NCBI GenBank assembly: GCA_963775395.1
Contig: CAVZIX010000020.1
Location: 124,001 to 188,000, forward strand
Source: JAIBJN01 sp963775395
GTDB taxonomy: Bacteria; Actinomycetota; Thermoleophilia; Gaiellales; Gaiellaceae
DNA: 64,000 bases
Direction: 5' to 3'
Shown here: piece after piece, positions 1 through 7,784 of the stretch
How positions within the stretch are numbered: the first letter of the stretch is position 1
Layout of the letters: every line of letters starts with the position of its first letter
Translations under genes and position numbers: made by a program
The notes under the pieces: generated by a model
What the model saw: only the letters and a program-made list of their open reading frames with translations
Told to the model about the DNA's origin: nothing
The model's database searches: none

Positions 1-620
1 CGGTCGGGATCGTCCGGCGAGGCCTGCGTCCCGGATGTGAGGTCGACGCGCTCGTCGCCGCGCTGCACTGTCAGCTCCACCTCCTGGCCCGGCTCGACGT
101 CCTCCAGCGCCCGGCGGAGGTCGTCGATCGACTCGATCGGCTCGCCCTCGGCCTCGACGATCACGTCCCCGACCTCCAGCACCCCGTCCGCCGGCGACCC
201 AGGCTGCACGAGGACGACCTCTGCGCCCGAGCCGCTCACGTCGACCTCGCGACCGAGCTCGCGGAGCGCAACCGTGATCGCGACGAGCTGCGAGCGAGAC
301 ATGTCGTTGAGGCTGGACTGCCGGCGCTGCCGGTCGCTGACGCCCTCCGGGTTGATCGCGCGCTCGGGCAGGAGGTCGGCGCCTTCCTGGATACCGGGGA
401 AGAGCCGTTCGAGCAGGTTGGCGCGCCCGATGCGGACGTCGACCATGTAGATGTCCTCCTCGTCCTGGGACTCCTCGCCGGGGATGCGGACGAGCGGGTC
501 CGTAGGCCTCGCCCTGTCGGGTAGGACGAGGTAGTGGTTCGAGGGGATGAGCGTGAGCGCGACCCCTGCGACCGCGACGACCATGAGGCCCGTGAGGACG
601 AACGCGAGGCGGCGCATCAT
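1..620 (-). CDS. PDZ-domain membrane protein, YlbL/Lon-like (partial, C-terminus off the edge)
   Basis: The start is one of two adjacent ATGs at 620 and 617; the reading frame stays open to the window edge, giving about 206 residues. A hydrophobic segment at residues 4-24 should anchor the protein with the rest outside the cytoplasm. A charged linker follows, and residues about 125-200 form a PDZ domain (a 'VQPGSPADGVLEVGDVIV' core and 'GEPIESIDDLRRAL'). An N-terminal anchor followed by PDZ matches the YlbL family of secreted PDZ proteins, which normally end in a Lon-type serine protease domain; that part would lie beyond position 1 and cannot be checked. A trypsin-like HtrA protein is unlikely because no protease domain precedes the PDZ. 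Confidence 0.75.
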   Translation of the reverse strand, partial: MMRRLAFVLTGLMVVAVAGVALTLIPSNHYLVLPDRARPTDPLVRIPGEESQDEEDIYMVDVRIGRANLLERLFPGIQEGADLLPERAINPEGVSDRQRRQSSLNDMSRSQLVAITVALRELGREVDVSGSGAEVVLVQPGSPADGVLEVGDVIVEAEGEPIESIDDLRRALEDVEPGQEVELTVQRGDERVDLTSGTQASPDDPD

Positions 621-668
621 TCAGCGATCGTAGCCCTGCCTCGCCGGGCCGGGCGCCAATCGCCCCTG

Positions 669-1592
669 CTACCCGGCGAGCACGGAGACGACTTCGCGGA
701 CCGCCGCCGCGGACTCGTCGAGCGCCGACTGCTCGTCGTCCGTCAGGTCGAGCACGAAGATCTCCTCGATGCCGTCGGCGCCGAGCTTCACCGGCACTCC
801 CATGTAGAGATCGTCGATCCCGTACTCGCCCTGAAGCAGTGCGGTGCACGGCAGGACGCGCTTCTGGTCGAGCACGACGGAGTCGACCATCTGCGCCGCG
901 GCCGCGCCGGGCGCGTACCAGGCCGACGTGCCCAGGAGCTTGACGATCTCACCCCCGCCCTTGCGCGTGCGCTCCACCATCGCCTCGATCCTGTCCGCCG
1001 AGACGAGCTTCGTGAGCGGGACGCCGCCGACGGTCGTCGCCGAGACGACCGGCACCATCTGGTCGCCGTGGCCTCCGAGCACCATGGCGGTGACGTCCTT
1101 CACCGAGGCGCCGGTCTCCATGGCGATGAAGGCGCTGAACCGTGCGGTGTCGAGGATGCCGGCCATCCCGAAGACCCGCTCCCGCGGCCAGCCGGAGACG
1201 TTCCTCGCCACATGGCACATGGCGTCGAGAGGGTTGGAGACGACGATGAGGATTGCCTCGGGCGAGTGCTCGACGACCTCGCGGGTGACCGAGCCGACGA
1301 TGCCCTCGTTGATAGACACGAGGTCGTCGCGGCTCATGTCCCCGGTGCGTGGGACCCCGGCCGTGACGACGACCACGTCGGAGCCCTTGGTCTCCTCGTA
1401 GCCGTTCGAGCCGAGCACCGACGGCTCGTAGCCGAGCACCGACGCGGCCTGGTCGATGTCGAGGGCCTTGCCCTGTGGCAGCCCTTCCTTGATGTCGACC
1501 AGCACGACGTCTGCGTAGTCGCGCCTGGCGATCTCCTGCGCTGCGGTGGCGCCGACGTTGCCGGCTCCGACCACCGTCACCTTCCGTCTCAA
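669..1592 (-). CDS. mdh: Malate dehydrogenase (LDH-like type)
   Basis: NAD-dependent oxidation of malate to oxaloacetate in the TCA cycle, cytoplasmic. The 307 residues match the family length. Visible are the dinucleotide-binding GAGNVG at residues 9-14, substrate arginines R82 and R88 in 'PRTGDMSR' (Arg rather than Gln at the first position favours malate over lactate), N120, the D148/R151 pair and catalytic H175 in 'GGHGD'. The start is a TTG that overlaps the stop of the upstream isocitrate dehydrogenase as TTGA, so the two genes are probably translationally coupled. Citrate synthase lies divergently next door, making a small TCA-cycle locus. Confidence 0.93.
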   Translation of the reverse strand: MRRKVTVVGAGNVGATAAQEIARRDYADVVLVDIKEGLPQGKALDIDQAASVLGYEPSVLGSNGYEETKGSDVVVVTAGVPRTGDMSRDDLVSINEGIVGSVTREVVEHSPEAILIVVSNPLDAMCHVARNVSGWPRERVFGMAGILDTARFSAFIAMETGASVKDVTAMVLGGHGDQMVPVVSATTVGGVPLTKLVSADRIEAMVERTRKGGGEIVKLLGTSAWYAPGAAAAQMVDSVVLDQKRVLPCTALLQGEYGIDDLYMGVPVKLGADGIEEIFVLDLTDDEQSALDESAAAVREVVSVLAG

Positions 1593-2680
1593 ACCCGTAC
1601 TCCCATCCTGTCGATTATTGCGTCGGCGACCTCGCTCGTCCCGACGGCGGTCGGGTCGTCGCGGGTCGGCTTCATGTCGTATGTGACCTGCGCCCCCTCG
1701 GCGATGACGTCGGCGATCGCGCCCTCCAGGCGGTCGGCCGCGTCGCGCTCGTCGAGGTGGCGGAGCATCATCACCCCGGAGAGCATCATCGCCATCGGGT
1801 TCACCTTGTTCTGGCCCTTGTACTTCGGCGCCGAGCCGTGGGTCGGCTCGAAGACCGCGGCGTGCGTGCCGAAGTTGCCGCCCGGGGCGAGACCGAGCCC
1901 GCCGATCAGGCCTGCGCAGAGGTCGGAGACGATGTCCCCGTAGAGGTTGGGGCAGACGAGCACGTCGTACTCCTCCGGCCGCTGGACGAGCTGCATCGAG
2001 AGGTTGTCGACGATCTTGTCCTCGAACTCGACGTCCTCGTTCTCGGCGGCGACCTCGCGCGCGACCCGGAGGTAGAGCCCGTCGGTGAACTTCATGATGT
2101 TGGCCTTGTGCACGGCCGTGACCTTGCGCCGGCCGTTCTTGCGCGCGTAGTCGAAGGCGAACTCGACGATGCGGCGCGTGCCGGTCACCGAGATCGGCTT
2201 CACGGAGATCCCGGAGTCCTCACGGATCCGCCCGAGGCCGCGCTGGTCGAGCCACGCGATCAGCTCGAACGCCTCGTCGGTCCCGTCCTCGAGCTCGATC
2301 CCGGCGTAGAGGTCCTCCGTGTTCTCGCGGACGACCACGAGGTCGACCGTGTCGTAGCGCGAGCGAACGCCCGGATAGCTCTTGCACGGCCGCACCTGGC
2401 CGTAGAGGTCGAGGCTCTTGCGCAGGGCCACGTTGACCGAGCGGAACCCCGTGCCGACGGGGGTCGTGATCGGGCCCTTGATGGCGACGCCGTTGCGCTT
2501 GATGGACTCGAGGACGTGGTCGGGAAGCGGGTTCCCGCCGTAGGAATCCATCACGTCGGCGCCCGCCTGCTGGACGTCCCAGTCGAAGTCGACGCCGGTC
2601 GCGTCGAGGACGCGCCGAGTCGCCTCGGCGATCTCGGGCCCCGTCCCGTCGCCAGGGATAAGCGTGACTCTGTGTGCCAT
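1589..2680 (-). CDS. icd: Isocitrate dehydrogenase, NAD-dependent type
   Basis: Oxidative decarboxylation of isocitrate to 2-oxoglutarate. The 363-residue protein has the beta-decarboxylating dehydrogenase fold: N-terminal 'LIPGDGTGPEI', the substrate segment 'SVNVALRK' at 81-88, 'RENTEDLYAG' at 118-127 and a late 'NLYGDIVSDL' metal-binding stretch. The RENTEDLYAG form and the length are typical of NAD-dependent (IDH3-like) enzymes rather than the longer NADP enzymes; 3-isopropylmalate dehydrogenase is the main alternative and is less likely given the neighbours. It is the first gene of the icd-mdh pair (4 bp overlap) and diverges from citrate synthase across a 73 bp gap. Confidence 0.88.
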   Translation of the reverse strand: MAHRVTLIPGDGTGPEIAEATRRVLDATGVDFDWDVQQAGADVMDSYGGNPLPDHVLESIKRNGVAIKGPITTPVGTGFRSVNVALRKSLDLYGQVRPCKSYPGVRSRYDTVDLVVVRENTEDLYAGIELEDGTDEAFELIAWLDQRGLGRIREDSGISVKPISVTGTRRIVEFAFDYARKNGRRKVTAVHKANIMKFTDGLYLRVAREVAAENEDVEFEDKIVDNLSMQLVQRPEEYDVLVCPNLYGDIVSDLCAGLIGGLGLAPGGNFGTHAAVFEPTHGSAPKYKGQNKVNPMAMMLSGVMMLRHLDERDAADRLEGAIADVIAEGAQVTYDMKPTRDDPTAVGTSEVADAIIDRMGVRV

Positions 2681-2753
2681 CGGCCGCGGCCCATTCTACG
2701 GGCGCAGGGGCGGGTGGCCGTCCGATACCGTGCCGCTGACAGGGAAGGAGCAC

Positions 2754-3830
2754 ATGAACGACTTCAAGCCAGGACTCGAGGGCATCGTCGCCGTCGAGAC
2801 GGAGATCGCCGAGCCGGACCGGGAAGGGGGGTCGCTCCGCTACCGCGGGGTCGACATCGAGGACCTCGTCGGCCGCTACCCGTACGAGAACGTGTGGGGC
2901 CTGCTCGTCGACGACGACCTGGACTCGAAGATGCCCGACCCGGAGCCGTACGAGCCGGCGCGTCTCACCGGGCATGCGCCTGCGGACCTCCAGGCGGAGA
3001 CCGCGCGGCTCGCGGGCGAGTGGGATCTCGGGAAGCTGAACGAGATCTCCGACGAGCAGGCGCGCGAGGATCTCGGCCGCCTGTCCGCGCAGATGATGTC
3101 GATCGTGGCCCGCTCGGCGCGCATCGCCGACGGCAAGGACGACGTCGTCCCCGACGAGGTCGTCGCGCAGGGCTCCACTGCAGCCGAGACGTTCCTCCTG
3201 CGCTGGCGCGGCGAGGCCGACCCCCGGCACGCGAAGGCGATCGACACCTACTGGATCTGCACGGCGGAGCACGGGCTCAACGCCTCCACCTTCACCGCGA
3301 GGGTCGTCGCCTCGACCGGGGCCGACTGCGGCGCTGCGCTCTCCGCGGCCGTCGGCGCGCTCTCCGGCCCGCTCCACGGCGGCGCCCCTGCGTACGTCAA
3401 GCCGATGCTGGAGGAGGTCGCCGCTCACGGGGACGCCGAGGGCTGGGTGCGCGACGCCCTCGCGAGCGGGAAGCGCATCATGGGCTTCGGGCATCGCGTC
3501 TACCGCGCCGAGGACCCGCGCTCCAGGCTCCTCAAGCGGACCGCGCAGGAGCTCGGCTCGCCGCACGTCGAGGTCGCCGAGGAGCTCGAGCAGGCCGCCC
3601 TCGTGGCGCTCCAGGAGCGCCACCCGGAGCGCGTGCTCGCCACCAACGTGGAGTACTACTCGGCCGTCGTGCTCGACATCGCGGAGATCCCGCCGCCGCT
3701 CGCGCCGGCGATGTTCGCCTGCTCGCGGGTCGCCGGCTGGTCGGCCCACATCCTCGAGCAGAAGCGCACGGGGAAGCTCTTCCGCCCCTCGGCGACCTAC
3801 GTCGGCCCCGCAGCCCGCACGCTCGCGTGA
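2754..3830 (+). CDS. gltA: Citrate synthase
   Basis: Condenses acetyl-CoA and oxaloacetate to citrate. The ATG at 2754 is preceded by AGGGAAGGAG and gives 358 residues; a longer frame back to 2664 lacks conserved sequence. Family motifs seen are 'GGSLRYRGVDIEDL' near the N-terminus, 'GPLHGGAP' and 'IMGFGHRVYR' around residue 245 with the catalytic histidine, and a C-terminal 'AHILEQKRTGKLFRP'. The protein is shorter than hexameric type II enzymes and fits the short Gram-positive and archaeal form. A 2-methylcitrate synthase activity cannot be excluded, but the adjacent icd-mdh genes support a TCA role. Its stop overlaps the next gene's GTG (GTGA). Confidence 0.93.
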   Translation: MNDFKPGLEGIVAVETEIAEPDREGGSLRYRGVDIEDLVGRYPYENVWGLLVDDDLDSKMPDPEPYEPARLTGHAPADLQAETARLAGEWDLGKLNEISDEQAREDLGRLSAQMMSIVARSARIADGKDDVVPDEVVAQGSTAAETFLLRWRGEADPRHAKAIDTYWICTAEHGLNASTFTARVVASTGADCGAALSAAVGALSGPLHGGAPAYVKPMLEEVAAHGDAEGWVRDALASGKRIMGFGHRVYRAEDPRSRLLKRTAQELGSPHVEVAEELEQAALVALQERHPERVLATNVEYYSAVVLDIAEIPPPLAPAMFACSRVAGWSAHILEQKRTGKLFRPSATYVGPAARTLA

Positions 3831-4318
3831 CGCTCGCCGAGGCCGTCGGCCGCGCCGCCGAGGTGACCGACGAGCGGGCGCTCGCCGACATTCGCCGTGC
3901 GGTCGAGGACGACCTCGAGGCCGCCGCGCGCAGCCAGGACTACCGCGAGCGGGCGCTCGCCTACCGGGCAATCGGCCAGCTCCGCTTCAACCAGAAGACC
4001 GAGCTGCTCCGCCGCGGGCTCGAGGACACGAGCCCGGCCGCGCGTGGCTCGGCGCTCCTCTCGCTCGAGCTCCTCTCGCGCGACCATCCCGGGCTCGTGA
4101 ACGCCGTGCGCGGGACGCTCCACTCGCTTGCGAACGAGGACCCGAACGCGGCCGTCCGCCGGCTCGCCGTCCTCTCGCTGAAGAACGGCTCCCCCCAGGC
4201 CGACACGATCACGCTTCTCGCCCACCTGGCGGAGGTCTCCGACGACAAGGATCTCAGCGCTGCGGCCACCGCCGTACACCGTGGCCTCAAGAAGCGGGCC
4301 TCCGAGCGAGAGCGTTAG
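3827..4318 (+). CDS. HEAT-repeat-like small protein
   Basis: The GTG at 3827 overlaps the citrate synthase stop by 4 bp and gives 163 residues. The sequence is alpha-helical with repeated degenerate helices such as 'DTSPAARGSALLSLELL' and 'DPNAAVRRLAVLSLKNG', the signature of HEAT/armadillo-type repeats. There is no signal peptide or membrane segment, so it should be a soluble cytoplasmic scaffold. Overlap with gltA implies co-expression, but the sequence does not tell whether it binds the enzyme. Confidence 0.7.
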   Translation: MTLAEAVGRAAEVTDERALADIRRAVEDDLEAAARSQDYRERALAYRAIGQLRFNQKTELLRRGLEDTSPAARGSALLSLELLSRDHPGLVNAVRGTLHSLANEDPNAAVRRLAVLSLKNGSPQADTITLLAHLAEVSDDKDLSAAATAVHRGLKKRASERER

Positions 4319-4331
4319 GCTTGACGCGGAT

Positions 4332-4375
4332 CGCTTCAGTTTGTAAAGCTGGCCCTTCCTTCAAAAACTGAAGCG
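4332..4375 (+). promoter_or_regulatory. 11-bp inverted repeat with promoter-like motifs before the carbonic anhydrase
   Basis: CGCTTCAGTTT at 4332-4342 is repeated perfectly inverted as AAACTGAAGCG at 4365-4375, 22 bp apart and ending 16 bp before the ATG. A TTGACG at 4321-4326 with a TGTAAAG-like hexamer about 16-17 bp downstream could be the promoter, which would place the left arm between -35 and -10 and the right arm in the leader. It may be a regulator site or a leader hairpin. Confidence 0.45.
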
Positions 4376-4390
4376 TCACAAGGGGGAACC

Positions 4391-5131
4391 ATGCCGGAGC
4401 GCGACATCCTGCAGGCTGCCAACGAGATCTACTCGGACGGGTTCGGGAAGGGCGATCTGCCCATGCCTCCTGGGCGGCGGTTGGCGATCGTGACGTGCAT
4501 GGACGCACGCCTCGACCCCGCCAAGTTCCTCGGCCTCGAGGAGGGTGACGCGCACGTGATCCGCAACGCGGGCGGGCTCGTCACCGAGGACGCGATCCGC
4601 TCGCTCGTCATCTCCCACTGGCTCCTGGGCACCCAGGAGGTGGCGGTGATCGCCCATACCGACTGCGGGATGCTCACCTTCTCGAACGACGACCTGCACG
4701 CGAAGCTCCACGAGGAGGCGGGCTCGGACGCGACGGACATCGACTTCAGGCCCTTCTCCGACCTCGACGAGAGCGTCCGTTCGAGCCTGCGCGCGATCCG
4801 GGAGTCGCCGCATCTCCCGGACTCGCTGGAGATCTCCGGCTGGGTCTACGACGTCAGGAGCGGACGTCTCAGCGAGGTCGCCGAGGTCGGCTCGCCGGCC
4901 AGGAGGGTTTGGCGGAATGGGCATCGCCACTCGTCAAGCCCTCCTGGGAGCGACCTAGTTGCAGCTGCAGGAACCGCGGCGCCGGATGATGCCGCACGCG
5001 GGACAGCGCGGCTCTTGCCGCTGCTCGAGCAGCGAGTACCGCTGCGCCAGCAAGGCGAGCAGCACGCCGAGCCCTCCGCCGAGGCTCAGGGTGCCGATGA
5101 TGTCTGGGCTGATGCTCTCCACGATCACTAG
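4391..5131 (+). CDS. Beta-carbonic anhydrase with an unusual C-terminal extension
   Basis: Zinc enzyme interconverting CO2 and bicarbonate. The ATG at 4391 follows AAGGGGGAACC. Zinc ligands are visible: 'TCMDAR' (Cys, with the Asp-Arg dyad) at about 36-41 and 'HTDCGM' at about 89-94. The catalytic fold ends at 'GWVYDVRSGRLSEV' near residue 163, the usual end of the short (about 163 aa) actinobacterial form. The frame then continues about 80 residues of low-complexity sequence through an inverted repeat (4899-4947) and antisense to a small minus-strand gene (4955-5128), stopping at 5131. The tail is therefore suspect: the natural stop may have been lost by an insertion or indel, or the antisense gene may be spurious. 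Confidence 0.85.
   Translation: MPERDILQAANEIYSDGFGKGDLPMPPGRRLAIVTCMDARLDPAKFLGLEEGDAHVIRNAGGLVTEDAIRSLVISHWLLGTQEVAVIAHTDCGMLTFSNDDLHAKLHEEAGSDATDIDFRPFSDLDESVRSSLRAIRESPHLPDSLEISGWVYDVRSGRLSEVAEVGSPARRVWRNGHRHSSSPPGSDLVAAAGTAAPDDAARGTARLLPLLEQRVPLRQQGEQHAEPSAEAQGADDVWADALHDH
4899..4947. repeat. Short hairpin related to the ends of the TAGGAG repeat family
   Basis: CCAGGAGGGTTTGG at 4899-4912 is mirrored by CAAGCCCTCCTGG ending at 4947, a 12-13 bp imperfect palindrome with about 23 bp between the arms. The left arm plus 'CGGAATGG' closely matches the inverted right end of the 203-bp element at 15816-16018 (AGGAGG, TTTGG, GGAATGG in the same order). It looks like an internally deleted derivative and may act as a terminator between the convergent carbonic anhydrase and zinc-ribbon genes. 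Confidence 0.45.
4955..5128 (-). CDS. Tiny membrane protein with C-terminal zinc ribbon
   Basis: A 57-residue protein whose GTG start shares one base with the stop of the upstream Xer-type recombinase (TAGTG), strongly suggesting coupled translation. Residues about 12-29 ('GTLSLGGGLGVLLALLAQ') form one membrane helix; the C-terminus carries 'CPACG' at 42-46 and 'CSC' at 54-56, a four-cysteine metal-binding knuckle. No family is recognised. It lies entirely antisense to the C-terminal extension of the carbonic anhydrase frame; the coupling and the cysteine pattern favour this strand as the coding one here. Confidence 0.55.
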   Translation of the reverse strand: MIVESISPDIIGTLSLGGGLGVLLALLAQRYSLLEQRQEPRCPACGIIRRRGSCSCN

Positions 5132-6036
5132 GTGCGCGCACGGCGCGCATGCGGGTGCGCCTTGAAGTAGGTATCGCGTCTGCGGCGATCCGAAACATGG
5201 GTGTAGATCTCGGTGGTGCCGAGGTCGGCGTGCCCGAGCATCTCCTGGACGCTTCGCAGGTCGGCGCCGCCCTCGAGGAGGTGGGTGGCGAACGAGTGGC
5301 GGAGGAGGTGCGGGTGGATCCGCTCCGGGTCGAGCCCGGCCGTCGCCGCCAGCCGCCGGACGATGAGGAACGCCCCCGCGCGGGTGAGCGCGCCGCCCTG
5401 CGCGTTGAGGAAGAGGTCCGGCCGGTGGCGTCTGTCGAGGTAGGGGCGTCCCCGCGCGAGGTAGCGGCGCAAGGCCTCGACGGCCTCGGTCCCGAGGGGC
5501 ACGACGCGCTCCTTGTCACCTTTGCCCACGCAGCGCACCGTGCGGTTCTCGAGGTCGACGCCGCCGCGCTCGAGGCCCACGGCCTCGCTTACGCGAAGCC
5601 CGCCCCCGTAGAGGAGCTCGATGAGCGCTCGGTCTCGCAGGCTGCGCGGCGTCGTGCCGTTGGCGGCGTCGATCAGTCGCTCGACCTCGCCGAGCGAGAG
5701 CGAGCGAGGAAGCTTCTGGCGCCGCCGTGGGAGGTCGACGTCGGCCGCCGGATTGTCGCTCCGCTGGCCTAGCGCCACGAGGTGGCGATAGAAGGAGCGG
5801 GCCGCGGCGGCCCGGCGTGCGATCGAGCTCGGCGCCTGTCCCCTGCCGCGCAGGTCCGCGAGCCAGCCCTCGATGTCGTCCGGCCCGGCGGGGACGGGGG
5901 ACTTCCCCAGGTAGGCCGTCAGGTCGGCCAGGTCGCGCCGGTAAGCGTCGACCGTGCGCGGTGCGCGGCGGGCGGCAAGGAGGGCGAGGAACCCCTCGAC
6001 CGCCGGATCGGCCTGGTCAGGCGCGTGGGTGGGCAC
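5128..6036 (-). CDS. Tyrosine recombinase, XerC/XerD type (copy 2 of tandem)
   Basis: A 302-residue site-specific recombinase. An N-terminal SAM-like core-binding domain (residues about 10-90, 'TVDAYRRDLADLTAYL') precedes the catalytic domain. Catalytic residues are present: Arg in 'GGGLRVSEA', Lys in 'GKGDKERVVPL', 'HLLRHSFATHLLEGG' (HxxR), 'LGHADLGTTEIYTHV' (His and nucleophilic Tyr). Length and motifs match XerC/XerD, which resolve chromosome dimers at dif. It starts 20 bp inside the end of the other recombinase, so the pair is one operon and may form the heterotetramer. XerC versus XerD cannot be assigned by eye. Confidence 0.9.
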   Translation of the reverse strand: MPTHAPDQADPAVEGFLALLAARRAPRTVDAYRRDLADLTAYLGKSPVPAGPDDIEGWLADLRGRGQAPSSIARRAAAARSFYRHLVALGQRSDNPAADVDLPRRRQKLPRSLSLGEVERLIDAANGTTPRSLRDRALIELLYGGGLRVSEAVGLERGGVDLENRTVRCVGKGDKERVVPLGTEAVEALRRYLARGRPYLDRRHRPDLFLNAQGGALTRAGAFLIVRRLAATAGLDPERIHPHLLRHSFATHLLEGGADLRSVQEMLGHADLGTTEIYTHVSDRRRRDTYFKAHPHARRART

Positions 6037-6865
6037 GGTCGTACACCTTCCTGAGGCGCTTGGCGTCCACGTGGCTGTAGATCTGGGTGGTCGAGAGCGA
6101 CGAGTGGCCGAGGAGCTCCTGGATGGTGCGGAGATCGGCGCCGCCCTCGAGGAGGTGCGTGGCGAACGCGTGTCGGAGGCGGTGGGGGTTCGGGAGGAGC
6201 TTGCGCAGCGTCGAGGTCTCGAGCGGCTTCCCGCGGGTGGAGAGGAAGAGCGTGTCGATCGCTCGGCGCGCCAGCTCCGGGCGCCCGCGCTCGAGGTACA
6301 GCCGCAGCCGGTAGGCGGCCTCCTCGCCCAGCGGGACGACCCGCTCCTTGCCGCCCTTGCCGCGGACGTGGACGAGCTCCTGCTCGAAGTCGACGTCGGC
6401 GAGCCTCAGGTCGACGGCCTCCTGGGTTCGGAGCCCCGCCGAGTAGACGAGCTCGAGGAGTGCGCTGTTTCGCAGGCCCAGTGGGCCGTCCTGCGCCAGA
6501 TCGGCGAGGAGCGCGTCGGTCTCCGCCGGCCTCGGCGCGTGCGGCAGGCGGCGGCGCCGCCGCCCCGAGACCGCGAGGTCGGGGACGTGAGCAGGGCCGC
6601 GGGTTGCCCGCACAAGGGAGCGGACTGCGGCGAGCTTGCGGGCGACGGTGGTCTGGGCGAGCTTGCGCGGGGTGCGGCCGGGGCGATCGCCGCCGAGCTC
6701 CGCCGCGTAGCGCGCGAAGGCGCGCGCGTCGAACGATTCGAGCCCGAGGCCGTTGCGGCGGAGCCAGCTCGCGAGCTCCTCGAGGTCGCGGCGGTAGGCG
6801 CGCCGGGTCGCGTCGGAGAGCGACTGGCTGCGCAGGAAGCTGTCGATGGCGGCGCCTGTGTCCAC
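6017..6865 (-). CDS. Tyrosine recombinase, XerC/XerD type (copy 1 of tandem)
   Basis: Second recombinase of the pair, about 282 residues. Core-binding domain 'SDATRRAYRRDLEELASWL', then catalytic Arg in 'SAGLRTQEA', 'GKGGKERVVPL', 'HRLRHAFATHLLEGG' and 'LGHSSLSTTQIYSHV' with the tyrosine. The start is uncertain: GTG at 6865 gives the standard Xer length; a CTG at 6874 has the better ribosome-binding site (AGGAGGA nine bases upstream); a GTG at 6916 would overlap the divergent gene that starts at 6902. Its 3' end overlaps the downstream recombinase by 20 bp. Confidence 0.88.
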   Translation of the reverse strand: MDTGAAIDSFLRSQSLSDATRRAYRRDLEELASWLRRNGLGLESFDARAFARYAAELGGDRPGRTPRKLAQTTVARKLAAVRSLVRATRGPAHVPDLAVSGRRRRRLPHAPRPAETDALLADLAQDGPLGLRNSALLELVYSAGLRTQEAVDLRLADVDFEQELVHVRGKGGKERVVPLGEEAAYRLRLYLERGRPELARRAIDTLFLSTRGKPLETSTLRKLLPNPHRLRHAFATHLLEGGADLRTIQELLGHSSLSTTQIYSHVDAKRLRKVYDRAHPRA

Positions 6866-6901
6866 GACAGGCAGTTCCGCCTTCCTCCTAGTCTTCCTGC
6901 C

Positions 6902-7510
6902 GTGCTTCTCCGTCACCGGGCCCGAGATCTCGTCCTCGCGAGCTGGGAGACGGACTCCGAGAGCGTCGCGCGAACGCTCCCCGCGGGGCTGGAGCCCGCC
7001 ACCGTGGACGGGCGCCATCTCGTTACGCTCGCGGCGCTGCGCTGGGACGGCGGCCGCCTGGGCGTGCTCCCGATCCCCCACTTCTCGCAGGTGAACGTGC
7101 GGGTGTACGCCCGCCACGGAGACGAGACCGCGGTCGTCTTCCTCGCCGTTCGCGTGACGACGTTGGGGATGGGCGGCGCGCTCCTCGGCTTCCCGGTTCG
7201 TCTCGCGCGCGCGCGCGTGGGCGAGGGGCAGGTCGACGCGCCAGGATTCGGCGTGTCGTTTCGCTACGAGCGTCGCGGCCCGGCCGAGCCGAGCGAGCTG
7301 GGCGTACACGAGCTCGGCGTCTTCGAGGCCGCGGGCGTGCGCGCCTTTCGTGTCCGGCGCGGCGAGGCAAGCTGGGAGCGCGGGGAGGCCGTCGGCCCGG
7401 TCAGTGCCGACCCGCTGCTCGCCCTCGGCTTCCCGGTCGAGGGACCGCCCGAGATCCGCTACGCGGCGCGCGCCTCGTTCGAGGTCGAGCTTCCGCCGCG
7501 CAGGCTCTAG
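6902..7510 (+). CDS. DUF2071 / YqjF-like protein (acetoacetate-decarboxylase-like fold)
   Basis: A 202-residue protein from GTG 6902. The N-terminus 'LLRHRARDLVLASWETD' followed by a leucine-rich 'LPAGLEPATVDGRHLVTLAAL' matches DUF2071/YqjF proteins, which start with a conserved His-Arg-aromatic segment and have the acetoacetate-decarboxylase-like beta fold. No biochemical function is established for the family. It diverges from the Xer-type operon and converges with a zinc-ribbon gene whose stop overlaps its own (4 bp). Confidence 0.75.
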   Translation: MLLRHRARDLVLASWETDSESVARTLPAGLEPATVDGRHLVTLAALRWDGGRLGVLPIPHFSQVNVRVYARHGDETAVVFLAVRVTTLGMGGALLGFPVRLARARVGEGQVDAPGFGVSFRYERRGPAEPSELGVHELGVFEAAGVRAFRVRRGEASWERGEAVGPVSADPLLALGFPVEGPPEIRYAARASFEVELPPRRL

Positions 7511-7764
7511 ACCCCAGGCGGGCGAGTCGGCGCGTGGGCGCCCGTGCGGGCCTCGAGCCAGGCCTCGACGCTGTCGTGCGGCTCGACGGTCGTCTTCCCG
7601 CCGCTGACGCGCACCGAGTAGATGTGGCCTTCGGCGCAGCGGTAGAGCTGCTCTTCGAAAGACTTCCTTCGCCAGAGAAATCCGACCGCGCCCACGTAGG
7701 GCGTGCCCACGGTGATCCTGGGCGGCGATCCGCAGCCGGGACAGCGATGCTCGGGTGTCGCCAT
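7507..7764 (-). CDS. Small zinc-ribbon-like protein
   Basis: An 85-residue protein beginning at ATG 7764. 'CPGCG' at residues 8-12 and 'CAEGH' at about 43-47 make a CxxC...CxxxH pattern suited to one zinc ion, and a short hydrophobic stretch 'PYVGAVGFLW' lies between. The function is unknown. It is convergent with the DUF2071 gene, sharing 4 bp, and a strong terminator-like hairpin (7785-7810) separates it from the amidohydrolase upstream. Confidence 0.6.
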   Translation of the reverse strand: MATPEHRCPGCGSPPRITVGTPYVGAVGFLWRRKSFEEQLYRCAEGHIYSVRVSGGKTTVEPHDSVEAWLEARTGAHAPTRPPGV

Positions 7765-7784
7765 GAGCTGAGCCTACGAAAGGT

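Noticed and set aside
1757..4318. An 853-residue open frame spanning the isocitrate dehydrogenase and citrate synthase genes
   Set aside because: Most of it is antisense or out of frame to clear enzymes and is low-complexity; only the last 163 codons (from GTG 3827) form a plausible protein.
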